Below the pieces are notes generated by a model, which saw only the letters and a program-made list of their open reading frames with translations, was not told where the DNA came from and searched no databases. This document shows, one piece after another, positions 35,690 to 44,941 of a stretch of DNA of 64,000 bases. The position numbers were made by a program, and so were the translations under genes. This stretch comes from Eubacterium plexicaudatum ASF492 (GTDB lineage: Bacteria > Bacillota > Clostridia > Lachnospirales > Lachnospiraceae): positions 930,001 through 994,000 of the forward strand of contig NZ_AQFT02000001.1 in NCBI RefSeq assembly GCF_000364225.2, given 5' to 3'. The first letter of the stretch is position 1, and each line of letters begins with the position of its first letter.

Positions 35690-35747
35690 ACATGCTGTAT
35701 CGGAATTTCAACATTTAAACGGAATAAGCTGTAGAATAAGGTATACT
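35690..35747 (+). promoter_or_regulatory. Second type of LytTR-like box upstream of agrD2 (site L)
   Basis: ACAT at 35690-35693 and 35711-35714, 21 bp apart, within AAAAATTACAT and TTTCAACATTT; then exactly 27 bp to TATACT at 35742-35747. The same arrangement lies upstream of RiPP cluster 3. It differs from the TTCTGC box, so it is probably the site of the second LytTR regulator. Confidence 0.75.
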
Positions 35748-35779
35748 TTTATTGAAAAATGAAATTGGAGGTGTATTAT

Positions 35780-35926
35780 ATGTCAGGCAACGGAAAGAAA
35801 AATATTACAGCTACAATTTTGGAGAAAGTAGCACGTAATTCTGTGAAAGCAGCAGCCGACAGCAGATGTATGTACTGTCTGCATCAGCCCAAGCAGCCGA
35901 CAGGGATTAAGAAGTTTTCCCGATAA
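35780..35926 (+). CDS. agrD: AgrD-like cyclic-peptide precursor 2
   Basis: The 48-residue propeptide starts at ATG 35780 after TTGGAGGTG. An N-terminal amphipathic helix (ITATILEKVARNSVKAAA) leads to the core DSRCMYCL and the charged tail HQPKQPTGIKKFSR. As in AgrD1, a Cys lies five residues before HQPK, so a CMYCL thiolactone ring is predicted, with a second Cys inside the ring. It is divergent from the regulator-kinase-agrB2 operon. A terminator follows at 35947-35993. Confidence 0.87.
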   Translation: MSGNGKKNITATILEKVARNSVKAAADSRCMYCLHQPKQPTGIKKFSR

Positions 35927-36302
35927 GGAAGCTGCATATGGAAAAATTACTGCCATATGTGTGAGGGAACTTGCACATATGACAGTATTTTTGGAAAAGC
36001 ATCTACATTTAATAATTTTAGAAAGGTTTAGTGCATTTTCACTGTGCTGATCTTAAATATATAGAATATGCAATCTGTATAGAGGATTGTTAAAATATAC
36101 GAATGATATTTAAGATTTGAAATTCATATGAAAGTACTGATTTATACTGTGTACTTATATTAGTTGCAATGGTTGTATGCGTTGGAAAGGCTGGAGTCAT
36201 AATACGTTAATAAATTTTGGAATATTTAGAAATGGTGAAAATTAAAAAGAAAAAATAAATTTAAGGGAAAAATTACATATAAATCCTGATTTTCAACATT
36301 AA
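35927..36302 (+). promoter_or_regulatory. agrD2 terminator and left half of the cluster 3 promoter (site M)
   Basis: Stem TACTGCCATATGTGT/ACATATGACAGTA with TTTTT at 35947-35993 ends agrD2. The next 250 bp hold no gene. At the end, AAAAATTACAT and TTTCAACATT (ACAT at 36275-36278 and 36296-36299, 21 bp apart) repeat the site L box; the insertion sequence starts at 36303 and cuts it from its -10. Confidence 0.75.
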
Positions 36303-37766
36303 CACCAGTTTACAACTTTTTGATTTTTTTGAACCCTGATAAAACGTAGCCCTCTATTATTTTAATAAATGACTGCGCTTTTTTACAGTTTCGAGGGATT
36401 CTACGAAACTGCTAAATATTATACTTGCCTGGATTTCCTGCCCTATGCCAAAACGGGTTTCCTGCGCGCTTGCAGACTGGTAGCATGAAAAGGATCCATC
36501 GCTGTATGGGAGCAGTGTCATGGCACTGTATGCTATGCACTCAAGGTTTACCAGGCGCTCAATGCCTTCGCGGCTCCGTACCCGGTATTCTTCCAATGAC
36601 CAGAAAGTTTTGCTTTCATAGTATGAGACTTCAATATTCCAACGCGGCGAATAACAGGCAAGCGGCAGGAACTTCTTATTATCTTCCCCATATCCGCGGA
36701 TGGTATCGTCCTCACACTTGCTGTAGTCCAAAATGATACTTTCCGGATCTTTGGTGCTGAAGAAGAGCCTGCGGCTTCCATTCCCGCTTTTGGGGAGCGT
36801 GACAATGGCATAAACCACCCGTTCACCCCATAACCTGGTGAGCACTGGGCGGACGCCGACCTTCCAATCCCCGGTTTTTGGGGATTCAAGTTCAAAATCT
36901 TCTGGTGACAGGCGTTCCCCGTATTTCCTTGGACGGCCGCGTTTTCCTGTGCGCCCGGGCGGGAAGCCATACATAACAGTATCTATCCTGGCATTGCATA
37001 TGATGTCAAGGTTATTGTACTCATCCACAAGGCCTGCAACACATCCCTTTGGATACCAGCTGTCACAGAGAAGGAATACCTGCCTGTCCGGGCCAATGGC
37101 ATCCACAGCATGGCGAACCATTTCAGCGGCAATTTCCAGCTTTGTCTGTTTTTGTCCCAAAGCTGGTAACCAAGCGGGACAGACAAGTAGCGTATGGAAC
37201 CATCTGCCAAAACCGGGAATGACAGCAGGATACTTACCATACAGTGCCCGTCCAGATAATTGGAGCCGTTATGGGCAGCATGGTCAAAGAGCCTTGAACG
37301 TAATTCAAATTTATCACCTTCCTTTTCCACCATGGTGTCATCAATGGAAAGGAACAGCGGCTGTGCAGCCAAGTGGACAGGTACTGCCTTTAAAGCTTTG
37401 GAAAGTGTCACATTCCTCCAGGATTCATGATCCAGCCTGTCGGTCTTAAGCGCATAGTAATACGCATTCAGGGATGTGTCTGAAAGTTTTGCAAGCACAT
37501 GCCTGTGTGCAAAGCGTACAGAACGGAAGATATCCAGAGCCAGTATGGAAACGATGATAAGGAACAGGTTCCTTGCAGTGGGTTTTGTCGCATCCGAAAA
37601 ATATTCATCAAAATAAGATTTCAGTCTGTCCAGAACAGAATTTTTCATATATAATAAGCGGTAGATACAAACTCATCTTCTTTCGTATATTTTTGTTTGA
37701 CGCTTAAATTATACTATGAAAAGATGGGTTTGTATTTTTATTTTTGTAAAAAGTTGTAAACTGGTG
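36303..37766 (-). mobile_element. DDE insertion sequence in the cluster 3 promoter, 8-bp duplication
   Basis: The element is 1464 bp with a perfect 19-bp inverted repeat CACCAGTTTACAACTTTTT at 36303 and its complement ending at 37766. The target duplication AACATTAA lies at 36295-36302 and 37767-37774. It carries one transposase gene on the minus strand. The insertion splits the ACAT-type regulatory box from the -10 that serves the radical SAM gene at 37835. Confidence 0.93.
36357..37648 (-). pseudogene. DDE transposase (IS4-superfamily, IS701/ISH3-like), one frameshift
   Basis: Frame 1 (37648 to about 37160) has an N-terminal helical domain and PLFLSIDDTMVEKEG with the first acid. Frame 2 (37160 to 36357) has QVFLLCDSWYPKG with the second acid and SPRWNIEVSYYESKTFWSLEEY with a Glu in the expected third place. 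They join at a five-A run where GYQLWDK continues as KQTKLEIAAEMV after one added base. I do not assign the exact IS family. It is complete apart from the shift. Confidence 0.8.
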
Positions 37767-37804
37767 AACATTAAAAAGGTTTTCATTATTTACAGTGATA
37801 TACT
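37767..37804 (+). promoter_or_regulatory. Right half of the interrupted cluster 3 promoter
   Basis: The duplicated AACATTAA carries ACAT at 37768-37771, and exactly 27 bp later comes TATACT at 37799-37804, the same spacing as at agrD2. The upstream half-site is now 1.46 kb away behind the insertion sequence. Confidence 0.72.
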
Positions 37805-37834
37805 CTAGATAAATTACAGATGGAGGTAAGTGTT

Positions 37835-39373
37835 ATGGATAAAAATATTGAAGAAAAGGTAAGAGTGTTATTTGAAAGATTAAGCGAAAATGGGAGTACA
37901 GGTCGCTTAGGAAAAACATTCTGCACGGAGAAAAACTACTACTTCCTTGATACAGGAACAGGTAAGGTGGCGAAATTAAAAGCCAATGTTTATTTTGTGA
38001 TGAAAAAGATTCTGGAATCAGATAATTATTGTGATGTTTTAAAACTGCCTTTGACAGCGGACGATTTTCTCGATGCGTTAAATGAAATTGAAACCGCAAT
38101 AAAAGCCGAAAATATCTTATCAGCTAACCCAGTACAGACATTAACAGGGGATGCGGTTGAAAAGTTAGATGAAATTCTTGCAAATGGAGTTCAAAATATC
38201 ACACTGGAAGTAACTGAAAAATGTAATTTGCGGTGTAAATATTGTATATACAATACGTCACATCAGGAGTATAGGGAATTTGGAACTCGTAATATGTCAT
38301 GGGACGTGGCTAAAAAAGCGGTTGATTTTCTGAAAGATCACTCAACGCATGCCCAAAGTTGTCATATAGGATTTTATGGCGGTGAACCTTTGATTAATTT
38401 TGAACTAATAAGGAAAGTAGTTAAGTATGCAAAAGAGAAAATGGAAGGAATTACATTTGCATTAACTACCAATGCCGTCTTAATGACCGAGGAAATTGCT
38501 CAGTTCTTTTTGGAGAATGATTTTTCCGTTATTATAAGTCTTGATGGTCCGCAAGATGTTCACGATGAAAATCGCGTTTTGAAAGACGGTACAGGCAGCT
38601 TTAACAAGACCGTCGATGGCGCAAAGAAAATTATTAAAATGTACCATGAAAATGGAAAAACTTCGAAAATAGGATTCAATATTGTAACTACTGGTCCTGA
38701 CTATCATGAAAAGTATGATAAAATCCAGTCGTTTATTGAAACAGAAGATTGGATTCCGAAGGACATATTCATTTTGACATCAGGAGAAGATGTAGGACCA
38801 CGAGAAAGTCCATATTTTCTTCCACAAAGTCAAGAGGAAAGAAAATATATAGAAGGGGCATATGAGCCGCTATCAAAATGGGAACAGGAACATAAGAAGG
38901 ATAATAAACCACTGTTTACAGATGGAGTTATGGATAAAGGAATGTTAATAATTCATAAAAGGATTTTAACAGATAAGCCCGTCGCAAGATATGGGATGAA
39001 TGGATGTTGTGTTCCGGGAGAACGTAGGGTATATGTTACTGTTGATGGGAAATTCTTACATTGCGAAAAAGTCGGCAATATTCCAGATATAGGAAATGTA
39101 GACCAAGGATTAGATAAAGAAAAAATTAGCAAACTGTATGTGAATGATTTTATATCTGAAGCTACCAAATATTGTAAAAATTGTTGGGCAGTTAATCTTT
39201 GTACACTTTGCTATGTAAGTTGTTATGATCAGGAAGGAACTCATTTTGAATATAGGCACAATCCATGTAGAGTTGAGAGGCAGTATTTGGAAAATAATCT
39301 AATACGTTATCATTCTATTTTGGAATCAGAACCGGAGAGTCTCTCGCATTATAATGATGTGGAACTCAAATAA
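37835..39373 (+). CDS. Radical SAM/SPASM peptide maturase 3
   Basis: The 512-residue enzyme is more distant from maturases 1 and 2. Residues 1-95 contain TEKNYYFLDTGTGKVAKLKANVYFVM, a PqqD/RRE-like leader-binding pattern. Its core has ITLEVTEKCNLRCKYCIYNTS (CxxxCxxC), FYGGEPLIN and VIISLDGPQDVHDENR. The C-terminal SPASM domain has NGCCVPGERRVYV, FLHCEKVG and CKNCWAVNLCTLCYVSC. GGAGG precedes ATG 37835. Its probable substrate is the Cys-rich peptide at 41350, now separated from it by an IS110 element. Confidence 0.88.
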   Translation: MDKNIEEKVRVLFERLSENGSTGRLGKTFCTEKNYYFLDTGTGKVAKLKANVYFVMKKILESDNYCDVLKLPLTADDFLDALNEIETAIKAENILSANPVQTLTGDAVEKLDEILANGVQNITLEVTEKCNLRCKYCIYNTSHQEYREFGTRNMSWDVAKKAVDFLKDHSTHAQSCHIGFYGGEPLINFELIRKVVKYAKEKMEGITFALTTNAVLMTEEIAQFFLENDFSVIISLDGPQDVHDENRVLKDGTGSFNKTVDGAKKIIKMYHENGKTSKIGFNIVTTGPDYHEKYDKIQSFIETEDWIPKDIFILTSGEDVGPRESPYFLPQSQEERKYIEGAYEPLSKWEQEHKKDNKPLFTDGVMDKGMLIIHKRILTDKPVARYGMNGCCVPGERRVYVTVDGKFLHCEKVGNIPDIGNVDQGLDKEKISKLYVNDFISEATKYCKNCWAVNLCTLCYVSCYDQEGTHFEYRHNPCRVERQYLENNLIRYHSILESEPESLSHYNDVELK

Positions 39374-39531
39374 AATGCTAAATACTTTATGTTTACATAT
39401 ATGTATTTAAATATTTTTGGAAAGCAATTTGGTGAAATGTCAAGAGGAAAATAAAAAAGATTTCTGGAAAAAGGGTAACTTTAATAGACCTACCGTCCAA
39501 AAAAGAACGTAAGTTCGATAAGCGTTATGGA

Positions 39532-40827
39532 TTACCTACTCTTTTCCACAGAGTAGAGTTTGCCATTGGCCAGCAGTCCAAAAAGCATACGTATCAGTTT
39601 ACGGGAAGTCAACGCGAGTGCACGTTTGTGCTGATGGGTTCTCACCTCAGCAAATTTCTTGTCATAAAAGGCTTTGTACTCCGGGCAGTGCTGTATCACG
39701 CTCCCGGCAGCTTCGATCATGTAATACCGCAGGTAGCGGTTGCCGGCTTTATTCATGGGCGTATCTTCCGCCTCGAATTCGCCGGACTGGTTCTCTTTCC
39801 AGACAATGCCACAGTATTTGGCAAGGGCATCGTTGCTCTTAAAGCACTTGATGGTGCCAAGCTCAGCAAGTATGCCGCTGGCGTAGACCGGGCCGATGCC
39901 AGGGACGGAGGTCAGTATCTGGTACTCCGTGGGGTTAAGGCCCTTTACGGCTCTCTGGATTGCGGCGTTTATGGCCTTAAGTTCTTTTTCGAAAGCGCTG
40001 ATGCAGTTGAAGGAACAGCCAATCGAAACGGTCAGTGGCTCGTAAAGGCACTGGTCCAGCCGGTAGGAGTCCTGTGCGGCCTTCTGGAGCAGATAAGTGG
40101 TCTGTTCCGGGTCGGCGATCCGCCCACGGCTTTTGGAGCTGATAAAAGCAACCAGCTCATCTACGGATGCGTCCACAATGTCTTCTGTGGAAAGGTAGTC
40201 CGTCAGGACTGCTTCGGCCGTGGCGCCATACTTGTCAGAGAAAGGATGCTCGTCTTTCTTGAGCATGGCAAATTCGCTGAACTTAAGGAAAATGTTGTTC
40301 AGCATGTAGGTCTTCTCCCTGGCGATGCATTCCGTGATATGGAGCCTGTGCCTGGTAAGCCGCTGGAGGGCAAGGTACTGTGCGCCTCTCCAGGGTTCGG
40401 TATGGATGCGCCCTACCCTTGCAAAATCAGCGATGACAAAGGAATCAATGCCGTCATTCTTGTCAAGGGAGTTGAAAGACTTCTTGTACTGCTTTACCTC
40501 ATTGGGGTTGAGGCAGTAGACCTTTGTAGAAAAAGGTGCCAGCTTTTCGGAGGTGGACAGGTAGTTGGCGATATGTACGCCGTAAAAACCAGTGGATTCC
40601 AGGCCAATGATGACAGCCTTGAATTCATGGTGCTGTGAGAGCACCTGGGCAACCATCTCCTCCATCTGCTCCGCGCCGCCCTGGGCATTGGCCACGGGTA
40701 CCATCCTGATCAGGAAGTCCTGGTCGAAGTTTAGGGCAGAGATGACATTGGTGCGGGAACCGATGTCGATTCCCACAAAAAGCGTTGACAGGTAATCAAT
40801 TTTATCTTCTTCATGTGTAATCACCAC
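39532..40827 (-). CDS. IS110-family transposase (DEDD recombinase)
   Basis: The 431-residue protein starts with the RuvC-like DEDD domain (TLFVGIDIGSRTNVISAL with the first Asp, then AVIIGLESTGFYG with Glu, and KNDGIDSFVIADFAR with the last acids). A coiled-coil middle leads to the C-terminal Tnp20 domain, LTSVPGIGPVYASGILAELG, then YCGIVWKENQSGEF and RYLRYYMIEAAG, with the conserved Ser region near ALTSRKLIRMLFGLL. The start is GTG after GGAAAGG. It appears intact. Confidence 0.92.
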   Translation of the reverse strand: MVITHEEDKIDYLSTLFVGIDIGSRTNVISALNFDQDFLIRMVPVANAQGGAEQMEEMVAQVLSQHHEFKAVIIGLESTGFYGVHIANYLSTSEKLAPFSTKVYCLNPNEVKQYKKSFNSLDKNDGIDSFVIADFARVGRIHTEPWRGAQYLALQRLTRHRLHITECIAREKTYMLNNIFLKFSEFAMLKKDEHPFSDKYGATAEAVLTDYLSTEDIVDASVDELVAFISSKSRGRIADPEQTTYLLQKAAQDSYRLDQCLYEPLTVSIGCSFNCISAFEKELKAINAAIQRAVKGLNPTEYQILTSVPGIGPVYASGILAELGTIKCFKSNDALAKYCGIVWKENQSGEFEAEDTPMNKAGNRYLRYYMIEAAGSVIQHCPEYKAFYDKKFAEVRTHQHKRALALTSRKLIRMLFGLLANGKLYSVEKSR

Positions 40828-41095
40828 CTTTCCGATAAGGATGGGGAACAGGGGCCAAAGCTTATCCCGGCCCGGGGTACCGGCTGCAACCTCGCGTTAT
40901 CAGCACTGGTCCAGGAGAAATACCCTGCTGGAGGCTAGACCTGGCGGTGCAGCATTTGTGTAAGCAGTCAAGGTACGGCGGTGCGGGCTGCATGCTTTCT
41001 GAGCAATAGCGGATGCTTTGCAGGAGGAACGAAGCAGTACCTTAGCCCAGGTTCCACTGGGAACCATTATAGCACCGGGAGGCTCTGGTAAAAAG
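40828..41095 (-). ncRNA. Candidate IS110 bridge RNA region
   Basis: The non-coding segment upstream of the transposase is GC-rich and can fold: GGTTCC/GGGAACC near 41045-41062 and CCCGGCCCGGG near 40868 are examples. In IS621 and relatives the equivalent region encodes the bridge RNA that guides target and donor recognition. Identification here is by position only. Confidence 0.45.
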
Positions 41096-41349
41096 TAGTA
41101 AACAACAAAAACATTAGATGGACAGGATGAACCAGCATTATGGGAGAAAGGGAGAACCCCTCCAGACCTCCATCAGAATATCCTCACATCTATGTAGAAA
41201 GAACTGAGACTGGTAACTATTAACTGTATAGATGGGAAAGGATGGAGAGGGAGCCCTTTTAGAAATCATCCTGCATCTATATCAAAAAAGAATAAGTCTA
41301 TAGCCTGTTCTGACTGGCTATAAACTTATTATACGAGGAGGAAAAGGTT
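41096..41349 (+). promoter_or_regulatory. Leader of precursor 3 with a stem abutting the ribosome site
   Basis: No gene is seen. A 15-bp stem with one mismatch, AATAAGTCTATAGCC (41291-41305) and GGCTATAAACTTATT (41316-41330), ends four bases before CGAGGAGG, the ribosome site of precursor 3. It could control translation or protect the transcript. CCTCCA/TGGAG segments nearer 41160 and 41240 might pair as a larger structure. Confidence 0.5.
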
Positions 41350-41550
41350 ATGGAATTTATTAACCCACTTGGAAGAAATGTAGGTAGTGGCGATCAGCCG
41401 ATGGCATGTGCTTGCCACGAAGGATACGCTGGATATCGTGGAAACGATGATAGTTGCTTACACTGTGGCTGCGGTTGCGGCGATGCCGGAGAGTATAGAA
41501 CGGGAAATAGAGTAGCTTCTTTTAAAACTACTCGTTCTAGTACGCTCTAA
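41350..41550 (+). CDS. Cys-rich RiPP precursor 3
   Basis: This 66-residue peptide starts at ATG 41350 after GAGGAGG. The leader MEFINPLGRNVGSGDQPM shares the LGR segment of precursor 2. The core ACACHEGYAGYRGNDDSC continues LHCGCGCGDAGEYRTGN and has six Cys as a CxC pair and a CxxCxCxC group. CxC then CxxC pairs spaced by about 14 residues recall ruminococcin C-type sactipeptides, a loose likeness. A strong terminator follows, then an ABC exporter. Confidence 0.82.
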   Translation: MEFINPLGRNVGSGDQPMACACHEGYAGYRGNDDSCLHCGCGCGDAGEYRTGNRVASFKTTRSSTL

Positions 41551-41557
41551 AATGAAG

Positions 41558-41593
41558 ACTGCTACATCAAAATATCTTGATGTAGCAGTTTTT
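41558..41593 (+). terminator. Terminator/attenuator between precursor 3 and its exporter
   Basis: ACTGCTACATCAA and TTGATGTAGCAGT pair perfectly over 13 bp around a six-base loop, then TTTT. It lies eight bases after the precursor stop, the same arrangement as in clusters 1 and 2. Confidence 0.87.
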
Positions 41594-41656
41594 AATCTCT
41601 CAGGGTCTAATTCTCCGTAGCTCTGCTTCGGGGAGTTTCATAGAAAGGTTAGAAAT

Positions 41657-43423
41657 ATGAGAAAATTGCTAAATAATTTGGAATTAATAAAATACACCAT
41701 TGAATTAATAAGAAAAATTGATTCAAAAAGGTTTATAATAGCAACAACTTTGGCAATTTTGGTTGGTCTATTTCCTATAATATCACTAATGATCACACAA
41801 AATATTGTCAATGAAATTCAACTGATGAAACATAGTTTTGAAGAGGTTGTTATAGGAATATTTACATTTTTATAACGTCAATCATAGCTACTATCGTAAG
41901 AGGTGTCAGCAGTTATAATATGTACAAATTAAGCAATCAATTGACTTATGGAATTAATTATATGTTAATGAAAAAATGCGGAGATTTATCTTTGGAAAAA
42001 TTTGAGCAATCTGAAACATATAATTCTATAAATCGCTTAGAGCAGGAAATAGGTGTAAAGCCTTATCAAACTTTACAATCTTTATTAAGCATTGTATCAA
42101 ATATGATTTCATACATATCAGCATTGGTTCTTTTAGCGACTTGGAATATTTGGATAGATATTCTTCTTTTTTTAATTTCATTAGTCATGCTTTTTGGAGA
42201 AATCTATATTGGAAATAAAGAATTTCATATTCGTTATGCGAGGAGTGAACAAGAAAGGAAAGCATGGTATTATTCATATTTAATGACACACGATACATCT
42301 TTTAAAGAGGTAAAAACTTTTGGTCTAAATAACTTTTTTTTGAATAAATACAAACAACTTGGAAATCTTTTTATAAAACAATCTAATGATATAGAAAAAA
42401 ATAAATTAAAATTAAATATTGCAATAAGTATTGTTCAGGATTTAATGGGACTTTTGGTAATGTATTGTTCCATAAAAGAAGCTTATAAAAAATTATAATG
42501 ATGGGAAATGCAATGTCCTACATGAATTCTATTAGTATAATTCAAACATCTACAATGAGTATGGCTACAAATGTATATATGATTTATAACTCAAATTTAT
42601 ATATTAGTTTATTAAGGGATTTTTTGGGAGAAGCTGATGAAACAGAGAAAGCAGATGGGAAAATAAATGTAGATTCTATCGAAGAAATTGAATTTAGAAA
42701 TGTAGGATATACTTATCCTGAAAATAAATTTTCAGTACATAACATTTCATTCACAATTAAACCAGGGGATAGAATTGCAATATTTGGAAAAAATGGATCA
42801 GGTAAAAGTACACTTTTCAAAATTTTATGTGGGTTATATAAACCGAGCGAAGGGAGAATGCTGATAAATGGGATTGACATGAACGATATTAGTTTGAAAT
42901 CATATAGAAATAGAATCTCGATTTTGTTTCAAGATTTTTAAAATATGAAGGGACTATCTTGGAAAATGTTATTTTAGGAGATATAGAGATTGATCTGCAA
43001 GAAAATAGTGTTTATGAGGCATTAAAGAATGCAGAAGTCGATTTTGCTTTAAAAAATGGAAAAAGTGATTTATATCAAACAATAGGAACATGGTTTGATA
43101 ATGGTAAACAACTTTCTGGTGGGCAGTGGCAAAAGATTGCATTATCGAGAGCTTATTATAAACATGCAGATATGTATATGCTCGATGAACCGAGTGCAGC
43201 ACTAGATGCAGAGTCTGAAACAAAAATATTTACAAATTACATGAAAATTAGTAAAGAAAAAATAGCAGTATATATAACTCATCGTGCAAAAATAGCAGCA
43301 AAAGCAGATAATATCTTTGTTATGGAGAATGGAAAAATAATTGATATTGGTACACATGATGATCTTATGGGCAGATGCACAGTTTATCAAACTCTTTATT
43401 ATGAGGATGATAAATTGTGCTGA
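41657..43423 (+). pseudogene. ABC transporter (permease-ATPase), three single-base shifts
   Basis: Four consecutive frames join into one transporter of about 588 residues. The joins are in T or A runs at 41867-41871, 42487-42492 and 42935-42939, and each needs one added base. The permease half has about six membrane segments. The ATPase has IAIFGKNGSGKST, ISILFQDF, LSGGQWQKIALSRAYY, MYMLDEPSAALDAE and YITHRAKIAAKAD. There is no C39 peptidase domain. It probably exported peptide 3. With three identical-type losses in one gene I suspect sequence error over decay. Confidence 0.84.
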
Positions 43424-43480
43424 ATAAACAAATAGTATTTTGAATTTCTTGGTATGTATCTACATAATTCGGTATATTTT

Positions 43481-43600
43481 TATGCAATTCTTAATTATTG
43501 CTTATGCAATTCTTAATGTATTTTTATGCGGTTTATTTGGACTTTCTATGAAATTTTTGATATACTATATAAATCAATATCCCTACAGCTTGCTGTAGGG
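43481..43600 (+). promoter_or_regulatory. Promoter with 22-bp direct repeats for the VanR-like operon
   Basis: TATGCAATTCTTAAT occurs at 43481-43495 and 43503-43517 (22-bp period), followed by TTGGAC -35 (43538-43543), a 17-bp spacer and TATACT -10 (43561-43566). The repeats are a likely operator for the OmpR-type regulator encoded just downstream. A perfect stem CCCTACAGC/GCTGTAGGG lies in the leader at 43581-43600. Confidence 0.7.
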
Positions 43601-43697
43601 AGTATTTGTCCTAGCTTTTTCTATGCTACCTACAGTAGTGATGTGGGAATCGGACACTGTAAAATTAAGCTATTGTGCGAAAGGAAAGAATCATTAT

Positions 43698-44393
43698 ATG
43701 TCAGAAAAAATATTAGTTGTTGATGATGAACATGATATTGCCGATTTACTCGAAGTCTATTTACAAAATGAAAATTACATTATTTATAAATACTATTCCG
43801 CAAAAGAGGCATTGGATTGTATAGAAAACAAAGAAATTGATCTTGCTATTCTTGACATAATGTTGCCTGACATTAACGGCTTTTCCTTGTGCCAGAAAAT
43901 TCGAGAGAAATATACTTATCCAATTATAATGCTGACAGCAAAAGATGAAGAAACAGATAAGATTACTGGTTTGACTTTGGGGGCAGACGATTATGTAACA
44001 AAGCCATTCCGTCCGCTTGAACTAATCGCCAGAGTGAAAGCACAATTAAGAAGATATAATAAGTATACGCCATCACCAGTGAAAGAAGTACCTGCTACAA
44101 TTTTCACTTATAAAAAATTGTCACTTAATACACAGACTTATGAATGTGCGCTGGAAGGGAAGATAATACCTTTGACACCCACGGAATTTTCTATTTTGCG
44201 TATTCTGTTGGAAAATCAAGGTGTAGTTGTAAGTCTTGAGGATTTGTTTCATTCTGTATGGAAAGATGAGTATTATAGTAAAAACAGCAGTACAATTACA
44301 GTGCATATACGCCATTTAAGAGAAAAGCTGAAGGATACAGCAGAAAAACCCAAATATATAAAAACAATATGGGGAGTGGGCTATAAGATTTAG
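43698..44393 (+). CDS. VanR-like OmpR-family response regulator
   Basis: The 231-residue protein has a receiver domain (KILVVDDEHDIADLLEVYL, phospho-Asp in LAILDIMLPDINGFSLCQKIR, Lys in GADDYVTKPFRPLELIARV) and a winged-helix domain (IPLTPTEFSILRILLENQGVVVS, STITVHIRHLREKL, YIKTIWGVGYKI). It closely follows the VanR pattern. ATG 43698 follows AAAGGAAAG. It probably controls the operon through the direct repeats upstream of it. Confidence 0.9.
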   Translation: MSEKILVVDDEHDIADLLEVYLQNENYIIYKYYSAKEALDCIENKEIDLAILDIMLPDINGFSLCQKIREKYTYPIIMLTAKDEETDKITGLTLGADDYVTKPFRPLELIARVKAQLRRYNKYTPSPVKEVPATIFTYKKLSLNTQTYECALEGKIIPLTPTEFSILRILLENQGVVVSLEDLFHSVWKDEYYSKNSSTITVHIRHLREKLKDTAEKPKYIKTIWGVGYKI

Positions 44394-44420
44394 CACATTA
44401 TTCCATGACAAGGAGGTAAC

Positions 44421-44932
44421 ATGAAGAAAAGTGAAAAAAGAAGTTTTCTTGTACCATTTTTATTTGTTATTTACATGGCACTTTTAGTGTGGATTATTTT
44501 ATTTAAGCTACAGTTTTCAATAAGTGAAATAGACAAAATCAGGAGTATTAATCTGATACCGTTTCATTATAAAAACGAAATTGGAATGAACTATCACTTA
44601 AAAGAGGTTTTAGAAAATGTGGCGATATTTATTCCGCTTGGTATTTATTTGTGTATGTTTAGACATGAGTTCACTGTTAAAGTAAAGATTTTTTTGTATT
44701 TATGATAAGTTTGCTGTTTGAAATTTTTCAATACATTTTGGCGGTTGGACGGACAGATGTGACCGATTTGATAACAAACACTTGTGGAGGTGTAGTAGGG
44801 ATTGCTTTATATTGTTTGATTATAAGGGTGTTTCATAATAGAAAACAAGTCAACTTAATTATCACAATTCTTGCTGCTGTTGTTACATTAGTGGTGGTAT
44901 TCCTTTTAACAGTCCTTTTGATTTTTAATTAA
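44421..44932 (+). CDS. VanZ-like membrane protein, frame broken in a T run
   Basis: The two frames 44421-44705 and 44702-44932 join after one T is added to the seven-T run at 44689-44695, giving about 170 residues. Four or five membrane segments are present, with VanZ-family marks: RSINLIPFHY, VLENVAIFIPLGIYL, EIFQYILAVGRTDVTDLITNTCGGVVG. VanZ proteins raise resistance to some glycopeptides and lipoglycopeptides; in small two-component operons their role is unknown. Confidence 0.83.
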
Positions 44933-44941
44933 TGGAGGTAA

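Larger units (their letters stand above)
39480..41095 (-). mobile_element. IS110-family element (ends approximate)
   Basis: The transposase at 39532-40827 is followed on its upstream side by about 260 bp of GC-richer non-coding DNA, as in IS110-group elements. Such elements lack conspicuous inverted repeats, so the ends are judged only from the base-composition change. It separates the maturase 3 gene from its presumed precursor gene. Confidence 0.7.

Noticed and set aside
39628..40638. A 336-codon plus-strand frame inside the IS110 element
   Set aside because: It lies entirely opposite the intact transposase and arises from its codon pattern.
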